Part shown: positions 30,480 through 41,939 of the stretch, piece after piece
Numbering within the stretch: the first letter of the stretch is position 1
Layout of the letters: each line of letters begins with the position of its first letter
From: Enchytraeus crypticus
Lineage: Eukaryota; Annelida; Clitellata; Enchytraeida; Enchytraeidae
Length of the DNA stretch: 64,000 bases
Assembly (NCBI GenBank): GCA_905160935.1
Contig: CAJHZI010000310.1
Location: 62,001 to 126,000 of the forward strand
Direction: 5' to 3'
The notes under the pieces: generated by a model
Told to the model about the DNA's origin: nothing
The model's input: only the letters and a program-made list of their open reading frames with translations
Database searches by the model: none
Translations under genes and position numbers: made by a program

Positions 30480-30521
30480 TTCAACATTCGGTGGCTTCCA
30501 CTGAAGCCACCGAATGTTGAA
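30480..30521. repeat. Perfect palindrome, 19-bp arms, 4-base loop
   Basis: TTCAACATTCGGTGGCTTC, loop CACT, then its exact complement. The centre matches the palindrome 50 bases upstream, while the outer arm bases differ. Confidence 0.95.
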
Positions 30522-30599
30522 TTTACATTCAAAAAGAACAGCAGGGATCCGAACTCTAAAATGAACTTTAAAATGTTCCTATAAATAAACTAAGATACT

Positions 30600-31042
30600 A
30601 TCTAAGAGTTTGTTGGAATAACTGAAATATAAATACATTAAAGTGCTAATATAACATAACGACACTAGGTCAGAAAGCACAACTGCTTGTTTGAGACCCA
30701 CACGAAATAAAATAAAAACTTACCTACACATCCTGCATAGCATAACATATTAAACACATTTTACTTAATAACCAGTACTAATACAGGAAACCAGCACACC
30801 TGTACTATTAACCTGTACACTAACAGGTACAAATACTATTCAATATGCTAACACTTGTCAAATTACAATATACCTAGGCCTACACATCCTCAAAACCACA
30901 CATACCAAACATTACAGCAAAAGACAATAACCATTTTATACAAAAAAAAGCTTAATAAACAATATCAACTTTACTTAACTATCAAAACTTATACACTTTA
31001 ATAGGACTGGGCAAACCCACAACTCAGCCTATTACTTTTCTA
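30600..31042 (-). other. Possible 3' UTR of LINE-Z
   Basis: AT-rich stretch directly after the LINE-Z stop in element sense. No second copy in the window proves its extent. Confidence 0.3.
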
Positions 31043-31445
31043 TTAATACTTCACACTTTCCCTACAACACTTTATATACTTATCATAGCTATTCTTAAAT
31101 TGATTGACAGATTCGGCCTCAACGACCTCCTCTGGCAGTCCGTTCCAAACACCAACAACTCTCTGACTGAAAATTTTTTTGCGTATATCAAGCCTACTTC
31201 TAAATTTAATTAACTTGTATTTGTGTCCTCTAGTTCTGTTATAATTTGCTACTTGAAACAAATAGTTATAATTTACTTTACTGAAACCATTAAGCATCTT
31301 ATAAACTTCTATTAAATCGCCTCTAACCCTTCTCTCTTCTAAAGATAACAATCCAGTACATTTAAAGCGATTTTCATAATTGACATTACTACATTTCTTA
31401 ATTAATTTTGTGGCTCTGGCTTGGACTTTCTCTAATTTCTCTATA
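31043..31445 (-). mobile_element. LINE-Z: CR1-group RT C terminus
   Basis: Continuous open frame EKLEKVQARATKLI, LLSLEERRVRGDLIEVYKML, NRTRGHKYKLIKFRSRLDI, FSQRVVGVWNGLPEEVVEA and SVNQFKNSYDKYI, then stop. This order is characteristic of the C terminus of CR1/L2/Rex1-group LINE polymerases. The intact frame over 130 codons suggests a younger insertion than LINE-Y. The 5' part is absent. Confidence 0.92.
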
Positions 31446-31501
31446 TAAATATAGAATAAGTCGGTTGATAGTTAAAACGACAATAAAGTATCAGTAAATA
31501 T

Positions 31502-31511
<10 letters not shown>

Positions 31512-31568
<57 letters not shown>
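31512..31568. repeat. (TA)n microsatellite
   Basis: About 28 TA units close to the truncated 5' side of LINE-Z. Confidence 0.97.
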
Positions 31569-31571
<3 letters not shown>

Positions 31572-32075
31572 TTTTTAGTCACCATAGATGGCCATTAATA
31601 TTATACGGTATTACCCTACTTCAAGAACAACGACAAATATAATGAAGTAATTTTGTTACTGCAGTTATTGAATGTTATTTATATCTGGTTATGTTAGTTA
31701 TAAATTTTTAAAATAAAAGGTTATAATATAATTCTGAGTTATTTTATATTCAATCGTATAAATAATGAGCTTGGATTGTATCCAGAAATCTGCGTGATCA
31801 TTTTTTACTAATAGTGAATTATCCTTTGGAAAAATTATCCTTTGGAGAACATTTAAAATTTTCATACCAATGTGTGTAGTAAAATAATTAAGATATTTTC
31901 CCCATAAATGTAGCGCTGGTATTATTATACGTCATTAGTGTACTTAAGTTAATTAGTTAACATTCTATTTTCTAAAGTGCATCAGTTACATTATGATATT
32001 TTTTTAAATAACTGATTTGTAGTGTTAAGCGCTCTTATTCTGCCTCACCTTTGCTACAACAAACGCAAAGCTGTT
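31569..32075. other. AT-rich stretch, nothing recognised
   Basis: No coding, RNA or repeat signal seen. Confidence 0.5.
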
Positions 32076-32202
32076 AAAGCTATGGTTAACGTCAGTTTCC
32101 TCACTCGAAAGCGATGTTAGTGACGGGCGAGCCCAGAATTTTAACCCCGCACACACTGATCCGCTGTCGAGTATCTTACCGATATCGCCACTGGCACCAG
32201 CC
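32076..32202 (-). repeat. SINE-A copy
   Basis: Complete in reverse, AAAGCTATGGTTAACGTCAG to CCACTGGCACCAGCC. Confidence 0.88.
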
Positions 32203-32601
32203 ACTTCAAATTTCTAGCTTAAATTTTCTGAACACACCTAATTCAAATCTTGCCTGACTACGTTCAAATGCCTGACTATTCAAATCCTGCCTGACTACGC
32301 TCAAATGAAGACTTATGAATTAAGTCTGTAATGAAGATTAACTCGAAAAAGTCAATACTGAAAATACACACTTCTTCTAGTGTACTGCCTAACAATGTAA
32401 GTATCAAGTACAGTATGTATATATCAGCAGGTAAGGTTGCCTTACAATATCATCAAATCTCATGAACAGGAGCCTTTACGATATCATCATGTAATATTTT
32501 CATACGCTGTATCATTAAATTAAATTGCTAATATACATGTACACTAGATCTTGATATCATATTGCGACTAGGGCCTACACCATATTATCATGGGATATTT
32601 T

Positions 32602-32680
32602 CTAGTGCATTGCCTAACGGCAGGTCCATGGCTTGTACTCATCCAACTATTTCTATCACCAGCCTTCCTTTTCATCCCTA
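32602..32680 (-). mobile_element. LINE-X-like terminus, diverged
   Basis: GTGCATTGCCTAACGGCAGG and CCAACTATTTCTATCACCAG resemble the variant end at 28.27 kb. Confidence 0.5.
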
Positions 32681-32867
32681 TTTAACACATATCATGTATT
32701 TACAGAATACAGGGTCACTAACTATGGGGTCTGACAGAGGTAGTACTTGTTAGTTACACTCCGCAAATCTGACTAATTCGAGCTATGTAATAATAAGCGA
32801 ATAAAGATTGTGTAATTGAACCCTATACCTATTGATCTTCTCCACAACCACAATTTCAATATTCTAG

Positions 32868-33045
32868 TTTCTGGTTAGTCTAACATCTACAGAAGAATAG
32901 TGATCAGGCTAACATCTACAGACGAATAGTGGTCAGTTTAACATCTACAGACGAATAGTGGTAATCAAACATCTACAGACGAATTGTGGTCAGTCTAACA
33001 TCTACAGACGAATAGTGGTAAGTCTAACATCTACATTTTAATAGT
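32868..33045. repeat. 29-bp minisatellite
   Basis: Six units containing TAACATCTACAGACGAATAG and TGGTCAGTC. Confidence 0.92.
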
Positions 33046-33107
33046 GTCTATCAACCTTCAGAATTATGGAGTCACTGTGTGCCAGTAATTTGTGCATTCA
33101 CTTCCAT

Positions 33108-33158
33108 ATCAATAGTGCTCGATGTTGTCATTGATGCCTGTAGCACTCTGATAGTTGA
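33108..33158 (-). repeat. Rep-H fragment
   Basis: AGTGCTCGATGTTGTCATTG and TGTAGCACT are the reverse complement of Rep-H at 16.7 and 61.7 kb. Confidence 0.65.
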
Positions 33159-33267
33159 TATGTTATGTTTTGCTAAGTACATTCACTTTCAAGCGTGATG
33201 CTTGTCATATTAAATCTGTTTATCTGGTGTCTGTGTCTATGGTATAGCGTTACACTATACCATAAGT

Positions 33268-33432
33268 TGATCTCTCGCTCTCGCTCTCTCTTTCTCTCTC
33301 TATCCCCCTGTCTCTCCTATCTCTCTCTATCCCTCTCTCTCTCTCTCTTTCTCTCTCTATCACCCTCTCTCTCGCTCTCTCTCTCGCTCTCTCTCCTCTC
33401 TCTCTATCCCTCTCTCTCTCTCTCTCTCTCTA
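33268..33432. repeat. (CT)n-rich microsatellite
   Basis: Interrupted CT units with CTATCCC inserts. Confidence 0.95.
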
Positions 33433-33648
33433 AGCTCCATTGCACTTGGTTCAGATGTCGTTAAAGGATTGGAAGTGAAATAACATGTCAAGTTAATGGA
33501 GGCGATCATAACTCATAATTTCTCTCTCATTACGCTCTCCGCTTGGTCACCGCTGTGCAGTTAAACAGCAGCCGTGCGTCTCTATGTAAACATTCTCCAT
33601 GCAAGCCTATACACAAACAATAAGGGTTTCTTTGTAATCCTGGGAGAA

Positions 33649-33815
33649 GCCGTATTTATCCCACGATATAGGCTACATAAGGTATGGATAAGGCATGGAC
33701 TTTGTGAAGGGATTAACTTTTTGATCTAAGCAGTGCTCTTATGGAGCGAGAAAACAAACTTTGAGTATGAATACGTACCTTGAACCTGCCACTTGGCAGT
33801 GCACTGAAGAGAGCG
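33649..33815 (+). repeat. Rep-D copy, 3' part
   Basis: From GATATAGGCTACATAAGGTA to CCACTTGGCAGTGCACTGAA with a short GA tail. Confidence 0.88.
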
Positions 33816-33845
33816 AAGAGAAATGTAAACCTGCTCCATGCAATC

Positions 33846-33975
33846 CGCTGGAGTCAGTAGCGATGTCGGTAAGATACTCGACCGCGGATCAGTATGTGCG
33901 GGTTCAAACACTGCGCTCGCCCGTCACTGATATCGCTTTTGAGTTAGGAAACTGACGTTAACATTAGCTTTTCCA
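33846..33975 (+). repeat. SINE-A copy
   Basis: CGCTGGAGTCAGTAGCGATG to GACGTTAACATTAGCTTTTC. Box B is slightly changed (GGGTTCAAACAC). Confidence 0.88.
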
Positions 33976-34483
33976 GCTTTAATCCTATATGCAACAATAA
34001 GGCGTTATTCTGGGCTATACAGCGCGTGTATTTATAGTTTCATTTGTGATTGATTGCAACTTAGCAACGGATAATGATTTGCTATATTTTGTTATCATAA
34101 CATAAGCAATGGTTTTAAATATAAAAAAGATCATTTCTTCCGCTTTTACGCTGAAAGTTTTTGCTGTAGATGAATATGTGTGATACATTATGTTAGGTCA
34201 TGGTACTGAATCTCATGGTATGATATGTTGCTGAATGGAATTACTTGATATTCTTTTGGTTTTTGAGATATTTAGTTATTGGTTTGGCGACATGAGGGGA
34301 AGTATAAGAAGAGACACACACAGAGATAATCAGACAGAGATTGAGAGATACTGAGAGAGATACAAGTCAAGCAGTGGATTGAATGAGGTGCACTGAGCGG
34401 AATTGAGGAGATGGGACTTGCAGGATTCACTGGAGCGAGATATTCCTCACCTCACTTAATCCATCAAATCCACTCACAAACAT
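33976..34483. other. Nothing recognised
   Basis: No coding or repeat signature found. Confidence 0.5.
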
Positions 34484-34683
34484 CTCATCAATCCATCCGT
34501 CTCTCATCCTTTCATCTCTCATCCATTCATCTCTCATCCATTCATCTCTCATTCATTCATCTCTCATTCATTCATCTCTTATCCATTGATCTCTCATCCA
34601 TCTCTCATCCATTCAGCTCTCATCCATCTCTCATTCATTCATCTCTCATCCATTCATCTCTCATCCATGCATCTCTTATCCAT
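34484..34683. repeat. Minisatellite (CATCTCTCATCCATT)
   Basis: About thirteen units of CATCTCTCATCCATT with small changes, ending at the SINE-A that follows. Confidence 0.92.
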
Positions 34684-34789
34684 TTACCGCTGTCAGTGAC
34701 GGACGAGCCCAGGATTTGAATCCATCACTTAGGACAACTGTTCCGCAGTCGAATAACTTATCGACATCTCCACTGACTCCAGCCAGTCA
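34684..34789 (-). repeat. SINE-A copy, diverged
   Basis: GTCAGTGACGGACGAGCCCA and CCACTGACTCCAGCC; the 3' core is missing where the minisatellite begins. Confidence 0.8.
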
Positions 34790-34794
34790 CGATG

Positions 34795-35105
34795 TCACTT
34801 TGCGTGTGTGTGAGTGCTACGTGTGTGTTTGATCACATTTGTGTCAGATGCAAAACATACATACGTATGTTTTGTATCTGTGTATGTGTGTTCTATACAG
34901 TGCGTCTGTATGCTTATATACATGTACATGTATGTGTGCAATGTTGTGTGTATGTACGTATATGTGTGTGTTTTATACTGTGTGTATGCCTGTTTATGTA
35001 TGTGTGTTATGTAGTATGTATGTGAATATATAAGTGTGTGTTTTATACTATGTGTAGGCATGTTCAAATGTGTGTATGTGTGTGTATGTATGTGTGTGTG
35101 TCACT
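34795..35105. repeat. TGTGTATG-rich cryptic repeat
   Basis: Degenerate TG/TATG sequence with a loose 60-80-bp period (GTGTTTTATACTGTGTG and relatives). Long frames here are artefacts. Confidence 0.8.
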
Positions 35106-35278
35106 ATTCAGAGCAATTCGTAACACGTGGAATATCTCCAGTAATCAATCTTCATTCCTGTGTAACACGACATCTCTTCCAGTCTCTCTCCAGTCTTCCT
35201 CTGTCATAAGATCCTCGTGGACATCCCTAGGACTCTCTCCACTCTCACTCCATCCTCCTGAGAATCCCTCGCAGGATC

Positions 35279-35279
<1 letters not shown>

Positions 35280-35331
<52 letters not shown>
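35280..35331. repeat. (TA)n microsatellite
   Basis: About 26 TA units. Confidence 0.97.
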
Positions 35332-35335
<4 letters not shown>

Positions 35336-35340
35336 TCTAG

Positions 35341-35672
35341 TTCAGTTGTACACACCTCACGGGTTACGACCTGGTTCAGTTTTATTCACCTCATGGGTTA
35401 CACCCTAGTTCAGTTGTATACACCACACACCTCATGGGTTACACCCTAGTTCCGTTGTATACACCTCATGGGTTACACCATAGTTCAGTTGTATACACCT
35501 CATGGGTTATACCCTGGTTCAGTTTTATTCACCTCATGGGTTACACTCTAGTTCAGTTGTATACACCACACACCTCATGGGTTACACCCTAGTTCAGTGG
35601 TATACACCTCATGAGTTACACCCTAGTTCAGTTGTATACACCTCATGGGTTACACCCTGGTTCAGTTGTATC
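35341..35672. repeat. 34-bp minisatellite
   Basis: About nine units containing CACCTCATGGGTTACACCCT and AGTTCAGTTGTATA; two units carry an extra CACACAC. Confidence 0.95.
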
Positions 35673-35689
35673 CACTATGCTCTCCTATA

Positions 35690-35880
35690 ACCACAGAGAG
35701 TCAACATCAGGGCTCAGGGAGGATTGGTGTAGCGTCAGGAAGGCCATTCATCTTAATATCGCCTTCAAGAGTCAGGATTGCCGGGATTTTATTAGAAACG
35801 GTCTTGTTATTGGTCCTCAGGGATTTGAAACTATTTCCTGTCTGAAAGGATTCAGGAGTGTAAGATCGAGGCTGGACTGA
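35690..35880 (+). other. Possible retroposon fragment
   Basis: GGATTGGTGTAGCGTCAGGA and AGGCCATTC resemble the GTGGCGTCAGGAAGGGCATC phrase common in animal retroposons. No second copy here, so only tentative. Confidence 0.3.
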
Positions 35881-36001
35881 CGGTACAAGTGTTTAAACCT
35901 CAGAGCATAAGCGGCATTGAAATGAAATGAAGATTTAGAGGAAGATCTGACGAGGTCTAACTACGTCTGTAAGAGTTACCTCTAGTTCTTTTATATGCAT
36001 T

Positions 36002-36083
<82 letters not shown>

Positions 36084-36084
36084 C

Positions 36085-36140
<56 letters not shown>
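36002..36140. repeat. (CT)n followed by (TA)n
   Basis: About 18 CT units, then TA tracts interrupted by AAAACATG. Confidence 0.97.
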
Positions 36141-36944
36141 GTATATGCGCGTCTCTATCGCTCTCTATCATCAAGGCTCACGTTTCTACTTGTAAGCTGC
36201 TTACACTATTCCTAACGAGCATTCCATGGATCTGTAGTTAATCCATTCGTAAAATGTCACAGCTTTTAATTTTTTCTTTTTGTCAAATATGTAGGCTAAT
36301 TATATAAACGGATCTTATACTGCGGTACTATCTTTGCCTGTCGGTTCAATGCTATTGTATGAAATAAAAAGTTAATTGAATTCTTCCACACAAATCTCTC
36401 TGTCCTTTGCTCATTATTCCAACGTCTCCATGTCTCTCGGCTATGTTACAGATATCAGTCATTCCAGGGAAAGCGGATGTAGTATTGAATCACGTGACTC
36501 TAGCGCGCATGCGCAGATGTAATCTGTCAAAACTGAAGATAAATGTTGATGAATCGATTGGAGGGGAGAGGGGAGAGTTATCATATTCGGAGGTAGCGAA
36601 ATGTCAATGCATTTGACAGGTAATTACTGCATCCCTTTAATCATGGGATATAAATGTCAAAGACATTTTTAAAAATGTCTCAGTAGCTCGAAGTGTAGAG
36701 AGTCAGGTAGCCTCAGTAAAGTGTTTATATTACCCATTATGAAGTGAATTGCATGCTTCTCTTGCTCGATGGAACTCACCAGGTAGTAACATCTAGGACA
36801 TTAGTAGGATCGGTGGATAGATGGATATAAAATAAAAAAATACACAGTGGTTCAAACACGTGGTAATTAAATTGATAGAAATACTATAGCATTTGAACAT
36901 ATGAATATCCATAACTTTAAATATCATGTGCTAAACGGTTGGAC
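36141..36944. other. Unassigned; contains a regulatory-motif cluster
   Basis: No coding exon with splice sites seen. The motif cluster at 36490-36515 is listed separately. Confidence 0.45.
36490..36515. promoter_or_regulatory. E-box plus NRF1-like motif
   Basis: CACGTGAC at 36491-36498 and CGCGCATGCGCA at 36504-36515, a full match to the NRF1 consensus YGCGCAYGCGCR, in otherwise CpG-poor sequence. No gene start is recognised next to it. Confidence 0.3.
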
Positions 36945-37325
36945 AGTGCATGGAAATGTAGCAGGTCCTGTCAATGTCCTAGATACTATGTGTATATGAT
37001 ACTATGGCTATATGATGCAATGTCTATACTATGTCCTAGATACTATGCCTATATGATACTATGTCTATACTATGTATTAGATACTATGCCTATATGATAC
37101 TATGTCTATACTATGTCCTAGATACTATGTCTATATGATACTATGTCTGTACTATGTCCTAGATACTATGTCTATATGATACAATGTCTATCCTATCTAT
37201 AGGATACAATGACTGTACTATGTCCTAGATACTATGTCTATATGATACAATGTCTATACTATGTCCTAGATACTATGTCTATATGATACAATGTCTATAC
37301 CATGTCCTAGATAACATGTCCAAGG
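36945..37325. repeat. About 40-bp minisatellite
   Basis: Units of TCCTAGATACTATGTCTATA and TGATACAATGTCTATACTATG; about nine copies. Confidence 0.92.
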
Positions 37326-37385
37326 ATGACGTCCATGACATCATCCTTGGATGAGGAAATGGACGTTAAACTTTCATTATTATTA
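37326..37385 (+). repeat. SINE-C tail fragment
   Basis: GACGTCCATGACATCATCC and GATGAGGAAATGGACGTTAA, then ATT triplets. Confidence 0.65.
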
Positions 37386-37583
37386 TACTACTGTATGCTA
37401 GACTTGCCTCAGAACTTTAACATATATAGAACCTGGTGTAATAGTCACTGAATGATGCTGACTGATGCTTCATTAATTAAAAATAGAACACTCACGTGTA
37501 CAATGTCTCTACGTTCTGCTCAAGCTGTAATTAGAATTGTCGACATTGTGGATGAGTTATTATAGGTTGTTGTTATATTATAG

Positions 37584-37692
37584 GTTGATCTAAGAAGTGC
37601 TTTTATGGAACGAGAAAGCAGACTTGAGTAAGAATATGTACCTTGAACCTACAACTTGGCAGTGCACTGAAGAGAGAGAGAGAGGGAGATAG
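37584..37692 (+). repeat. Rep-D 3' end with (GA)n
   Basis: TTGATCTAAGAAGTGCTTTT to CTTGGCAGTGCACTGAAGAG, passing into GA units. Confidence 0.85.
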
Positions 37693-37727
37693 GATGTAAA
37701 TGTATATACATGTATAGTCAGCAATGT

Positions 37728-37778
37728 AATGGCTTTTTCGAGAGACGAAACTGGCGTTAATAGCGGTTATACAGCTTT
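37728..37778 (+). repeat. SINE-A 3' fragment
   Basis: GGCTTTTTCGAGAGACGAAA and CTGGCGTTAATAG only. Confidence 0.5.
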
Positions 37779-38039
37779 TACAAACTACCGTAAACGTAAC
37801 AGTAAAACTAATTAGTGACGTTTTGATACATTCATTCATAACAGATGAAGATTTAATCCTCAAATTAAGAAAGTTTTGATTTTACCTCACCTCACACCAT
37901 GTCCTCCCCTATCGCAATGAATCCATAAACCATACAGAGCTGAGCTCGGAGGAAGAGAAGAGAGACATTGGACACCGGTGAGATAATATGGATCGGAAGA
38001 GAGTTGATGTGTTTGGATTAGAGTCAAATTACCAGAACT

Positions 38040-38077
<38 letters not shown>

Positions 38078-38132
38078 AAGAGAGAGAGAGAAAGAGAGAG
38101 AAAGAGTGAGAGAGAAAGAGAGAGAGAGGGAG

Positions 38133-38169
<37 letters not shown>

Positions 38170-38176
38170 GAGAGAA

Positions 38177-38218
<42 letters not shown>
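38040..38218. repeat. (GA)n microsatellite
   Basis: About 180 bp of GA with GAAAGAGA interruptions. Confidence 0.97.
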
Positions 38219-38219
<1 letters not shown>

Positions 38220-38244
38220 AGTACAAGTGATGTGACGAGTTTAC

Positions 38245-38540
38245 TAGGACTAGAGTATCAGTACTAGTGTACTAGTGTATGTTTTGTGTACTAGTATACG
38301 CTTAGTATATCAGTGTATGTAGTGTACTAGTGTATGTTGAGTGTACTAGTGTACAGTATGTTTAGTGAACCATTGCATGCTGGTGTCTACTAGTGTATGC
38401 CAGTTTACTAGTGTATGTTTAGTGTACTAGTGTATGTTTAGAGTACTAGTGTAAGCTAAATGAACTAGTGTATGATTAGTGTACTAGTGTATGTTTAGTG
38501 TACTAGTGTATGTTTAGTGTACTAGTGTATGTTTAGTGAA
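38245..38540. repeat. 18-19-bp minisatellite
   Basis: Units of TTTAGTGTACTAGTGTATG with deletions; some fifteen copies. Confidence 0.93.
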
Positions 38541-38599
38541 TAGATAGTTCGTTTGAAAAGTAAAGAAATAAGTAAGTCAATACAGCATTCGCTAAATGA

Positions 38600-38755
38600 A
38601 ATAATTAATCAATCAATTAATCAATCAATCAAACAATCACTCCAACAATCAATCAATCAATTAATCAATCAATTAATCAATCAATCAATCGTTCATTCAT
38701 TCAATCATTCAATTAATCAATCAATCTATCTATTACAATCAATCTATCAACTGAA
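38600..38755. repeat. (AATC)n tract
   Basis: AATCAATCAATTAATC with CATTC variants. Confidence 0.9.
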
Positions 38756-39158
38756 CTACTAACACAGTATTTAATCGGTTTCTAGGTGAGTAAGTAGGAG
38801 CAATGATGGCCATTTTGACATTTTGAATGCAATTCGTAATTTCTTCAACTTGACAGTGAATCGAATGTAAGTGAACACAGTAAGTTCAATATAAGCGCAC
38901 AATTGTTACTGGTAGAAATATAAGTGAACACTATACATGTATGTTCATTTAAGCACCAGGCACACAAAACTTACTTGCGGAAATAAATGTGTATACTTAT
39001 ATTCCTATGGTGTGAATAAGTGTACACTGTATGTTCATTATAAGCGCACAATTGTTACTGGCAGAAATATTACAACTGAACGTGGAAGTCGCTAATAACT
39101 GGTTGTTACGAGTCTGCAGGGATTAGCCGTGTGGCCGAGGATTAGGACCAGCATAGAG
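38756..39158. other. Unassigned with a short direct duplication
   Basis: AAGCGCACAATTGTTACTGG occurs near 38894 and again near 39034, within about 45 bp of similarity. Confidence 0.6.
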
Positions 39159-39159
39159 A

Positions 39160-39161
39160 GC

Positions 39162-39217
<56 letters not shown>

Positions 39218-39560
39218 TAGGGAGAGCGAGAGAGATAAAGAGACGTTAAATAAAGAGGGAAATCGATTTTATAAAGAGAGAGACAAAGAGAGATATTCGG
39301 AGAGGGAGAGAAAGGGACGTTAAAAAAGAGAGACGTTGATGGTATAAATAGAATGGAGATTGTATAAATGTTGTGTGAGAAAGGGGGAGAGAGAGAGAGA
39401 GAGAGAGTGAGAGAGAGAGAGAGAGACAGACAGAGAGAAAGAATTTGAGAGAGAATGAGAGATGATAAATAAAGAGGAAGGCGAGTGTATAAAGAGAGAG
39501 AAAGAGGGAAGTAGAGGGAGAGAGAAGGAGAGGTAGAGAGGAAGGGATATAGAGCGAGGG
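39160..39560. repeat. GA-rich microsatellite block, about 400 bp
   Basis: GA runs separated by three related spacers (GACGTTAAATAAAGAGG-type plus TATAAAGAGAG), so the block itself is a degenerate tandem of about 110 bp. Confidence 0.9.
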
Positions 39561-39836
39561 GATGTTGTGATTGTGTAAGGGAGTGAGACTGTAACGTCAT
39601 TATTACGGCTTTACTACGTCATCTCAGAATTGCTCGCTTCGTCTCTACCGCTCTATATCAGATTTACTTCATTACAATAAACCCACCCCCACACACTAGC
39701 ATAGCTCTTTCTACATCTCCCTTTCACTCTTCCTCTGCATATCTCCTCCCACTCTCTCTCATTATCTCTAATATATTCGCTCGATCTCTATCTCTCTATC
39801 TATCTCTCTATATTCTCTCTCCTTTTTTAGTAATAT

Positions 39837-39962
39837 AATGTATCATCGCTTAGTGGTACAAGTCATGAAGTTTTAAATGACCAGATCTAAGATAACGTGA
39901 ACTGTCGTGGTTTCGATTCTCGGATAGCGCTGATCGGAGAGTAAAATCTCAGATATTATTGA
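39837..39962 (+). repeat. SINE-B copy, diverged
   Basis: AATGTATCATCGCTTAGTGG, GTCATGAAGTTTTAAATGAC and GGAGAGTAAAATCTCAGATA; box B is degraded. Confidence 0.75.
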
Positions 39963-39972
39963 TGGTCTTTAT

Positions 39973-40205
39973 TTCTATCTCTTAATCACAGCCATTGACG
40001 GGTTCATGGTATTTAAGTATAGAAAGCCTTCGCACCTTTTTGCATCCTTTTTCTCTTTATGTCCTCATACGAGTGGATCTTTAAAATCGTCCTAAACGAT
40101 TATACCATAATCCTTGAGATATTCTGCTTATGACGACGTAGGCCCCTATGCCTTCCTCAGCTCCGACTAACATTTACTGGGCAGGGGCGTCATTCCCTGA
40201 GAAAA
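39973..40205 (-). repeat. SINE-E copy
   Basis: Reverse orientation. The LINE-X-type end (CATTGACGGGTTCATGG, CATACGAGTGGATC) joins a head with GCCCCTATGCCTTCCTCAGC and GGCAGGGGCGTCATTCCCTG. Confidence 0.75.
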
Positions 40206-40638
40206 CAATACTGTGTACCCATTCAATGTTCGCCTGGACTAAGAATCTGCGCAACACGTTATATCGCAATGGAAAATTAAATGATTTGAACAAACAAATT
40301 AATTTCAAAATACTTTTCAAATTCAAATATTGTTGTCTAATAAGATTGCATACATACAGCAGCATACATCGTTGTGGAGTTTTCTTGTGCGGTTTTGCGA
40401 TTTGAGCAGTGATTTGAAGGCAGATTGGATAATGCTCAATGTGCTGGTTTGTCGTAGTAGCGCAACGTACAACACGGGATAACGTTGGAATGGGAGAAGT
40501 GGATTGTGCTAGTTTTGTGCTAGGGTGTAACGTTGTGCGGATTAGATGGAGCAATATTGACAACGGGATTATCGGCGAGTCCTGAAGAAATATTGACGAA
40601 TTCTGCTCGGGGATTACCAAGATGTACTGTGTGATTTA
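40206..40638. other. Nothing recognised
   Basis: A 148-codon minus-strand frame crosses this stretch but overlaps SINE-E and has no family resemblance or splice context. Confidence 0.5.
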
Positions 40639-40660
40639 AGAGAGAGAGAGAGAGAGAGCG

Positions 40661-40702
<42 letters not shown>

Positions 40703-40709
40703 ATATATA

Positions 40710-40777
<68 letters not shown>
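40639..40777. repeat. (GA)n and (TA)n microsatellites
   Basis: Short GA run then TA tracts with ATT and CTA interruptions. Confidence 0.97.
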
Positions 40778-40781
<4 letters not shown>

Positions 40782-40838
40782 GAGAGCAAATGAGAGACAG
40801 ATAGAAATATACAGAGATTGTGATAGAAAGAAAAAAGT

Positions 40839-40957
40839 AAAGCTAAGGTTAACGTCGGTTTCCTCATTCGTAAACGATATCAGTGACGGGAGAGCCCAGG
40901 ATTTGAACCCCGCACAATACTGATCCGCAGTACCTTATCGATGTTGCCACTGGCTCA
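40839..40957 (-). repeat. SINE-A copy
   Basis: AAGCTAAGGTTAACGTCGGT to TGTTGCCACTGGCTC; a few bases lost in the middle. Confidence 0.88.
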
Positions 40958-41211
40958 TATAATTAATAACCTAAGATGAAAGTTATAAAGACCATACGAG
41001 GTATTTTTTCATTCTTATCTGTAAAAATTAAACAATTCATAAAATACCAATAAAATTGAGCATAAGGTTTGATGTAGCCCGGAAAACCGGTTTACCCCAA
41101 GCACAACGAGCTATGTACAGTATGTGTTTCTGAAACTATAGTTTTTACTATAAAAAGATTAAAGAAAAGGGCCGGTTCCTTGTGACAATCATACAATATA
41201 ATAATGTCACT

Positions 41212-41458
41212 GAATGTCTCAATAGCGAAGTGGTTAGAGGTGTAGATAACGTCATGAAGTTTTAAATGACAGACCCTGAGGTGAATTGAACCCTCGTGGG
41301 TTCGAATCCCAGCCGTGCTGATATGAGAGTACAATCTCGGACATTCACTGGACTGATTACACGGAAAATGGAATAAATTGCCTAACGGTTTAAACATGTG
41401 GTGTTAAAAGTGAAAGATATCAACATAGTTGATTATTCACTATAATGTGGGTTATTAT
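41212..41458 (+). repeat. SINE-B copy, near complete
   Basis: GAATGTCTCAATAGCGAAGT, box B GGGTTCGAATCCC, and the end GATTATTCACTATAATGTGG. Among the best-preserved copies. Confidence 0.92.
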
Positions 41459-41640
41459 TACAGTGAATATACATCTGATATAATAATATACATCTGATAT
41501 AACAATATACATCTGATATACCAATATACGCCTGATATACCAATATACGCCTGATATACCAATATACGCCTGATATACCAATATCCATCTGAAATACCAA
41601 TATACGCCTGCTACATCAAAATGCGCATGCTATACTAAGA
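41459..41640. repeat. 19-bp minisatellite
   Basis: About nine units of TATACCAATATACGCCTGA, directly after a SINE-B. Confidence 0.92.
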
Positions 41641-41939
41641 TGCAATGGGTAGCAGGATATCTGCTGACCAGTGGATAACATTAAACTCTTCCATGTCAGT
41701 CTCGCAACGGTCTAATATTTCAAATATTACGTATTAAAGTCACGTGACGCTGTGTCTAATTTAAGAACCGTTAAGAGGATTTGCGCTGTGGGTTGAGACA
41801 TGCCTAGCAAGTGGATTTTCTCTCTGAGCCGCTCTAGCAATAATCTCTGAAGTCTACAGTACTATACACCACAGTCTAGTAGAACCCACCGCACAGATCT
41901 TATGAGAAGCTTACCACTCCACGTTCGAGCAGTCAACGC
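41641..41939. other. Nothing recognised except a palindromic E-box
   Basis: GTCACGTGAC at 41739-41748. No gene or repeat otherwise seen. Confidence 0.45.

Noticed and set aside
39142-39600. 152-codon Ser/Leu-rich minus-strand frame
   Set aside because: Translation of the GA-rich block.
40174-40620. 148-codon minus-strand frame
   Set aside because: Overlaps SINE-E at one end, shows no domain and has low-complexity-free but unremarkable codon use; most likely chance.
41212-41320. Functional tRNA gene at the SINE-B head
   Set aside because: Boxes A and B are good, but no cloverleaf with a paired acceptor stem is evident, the unit recurs with a fixed non-tRNA body, and it is therefore a SINE. 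The same goes for the SINE-A heads.
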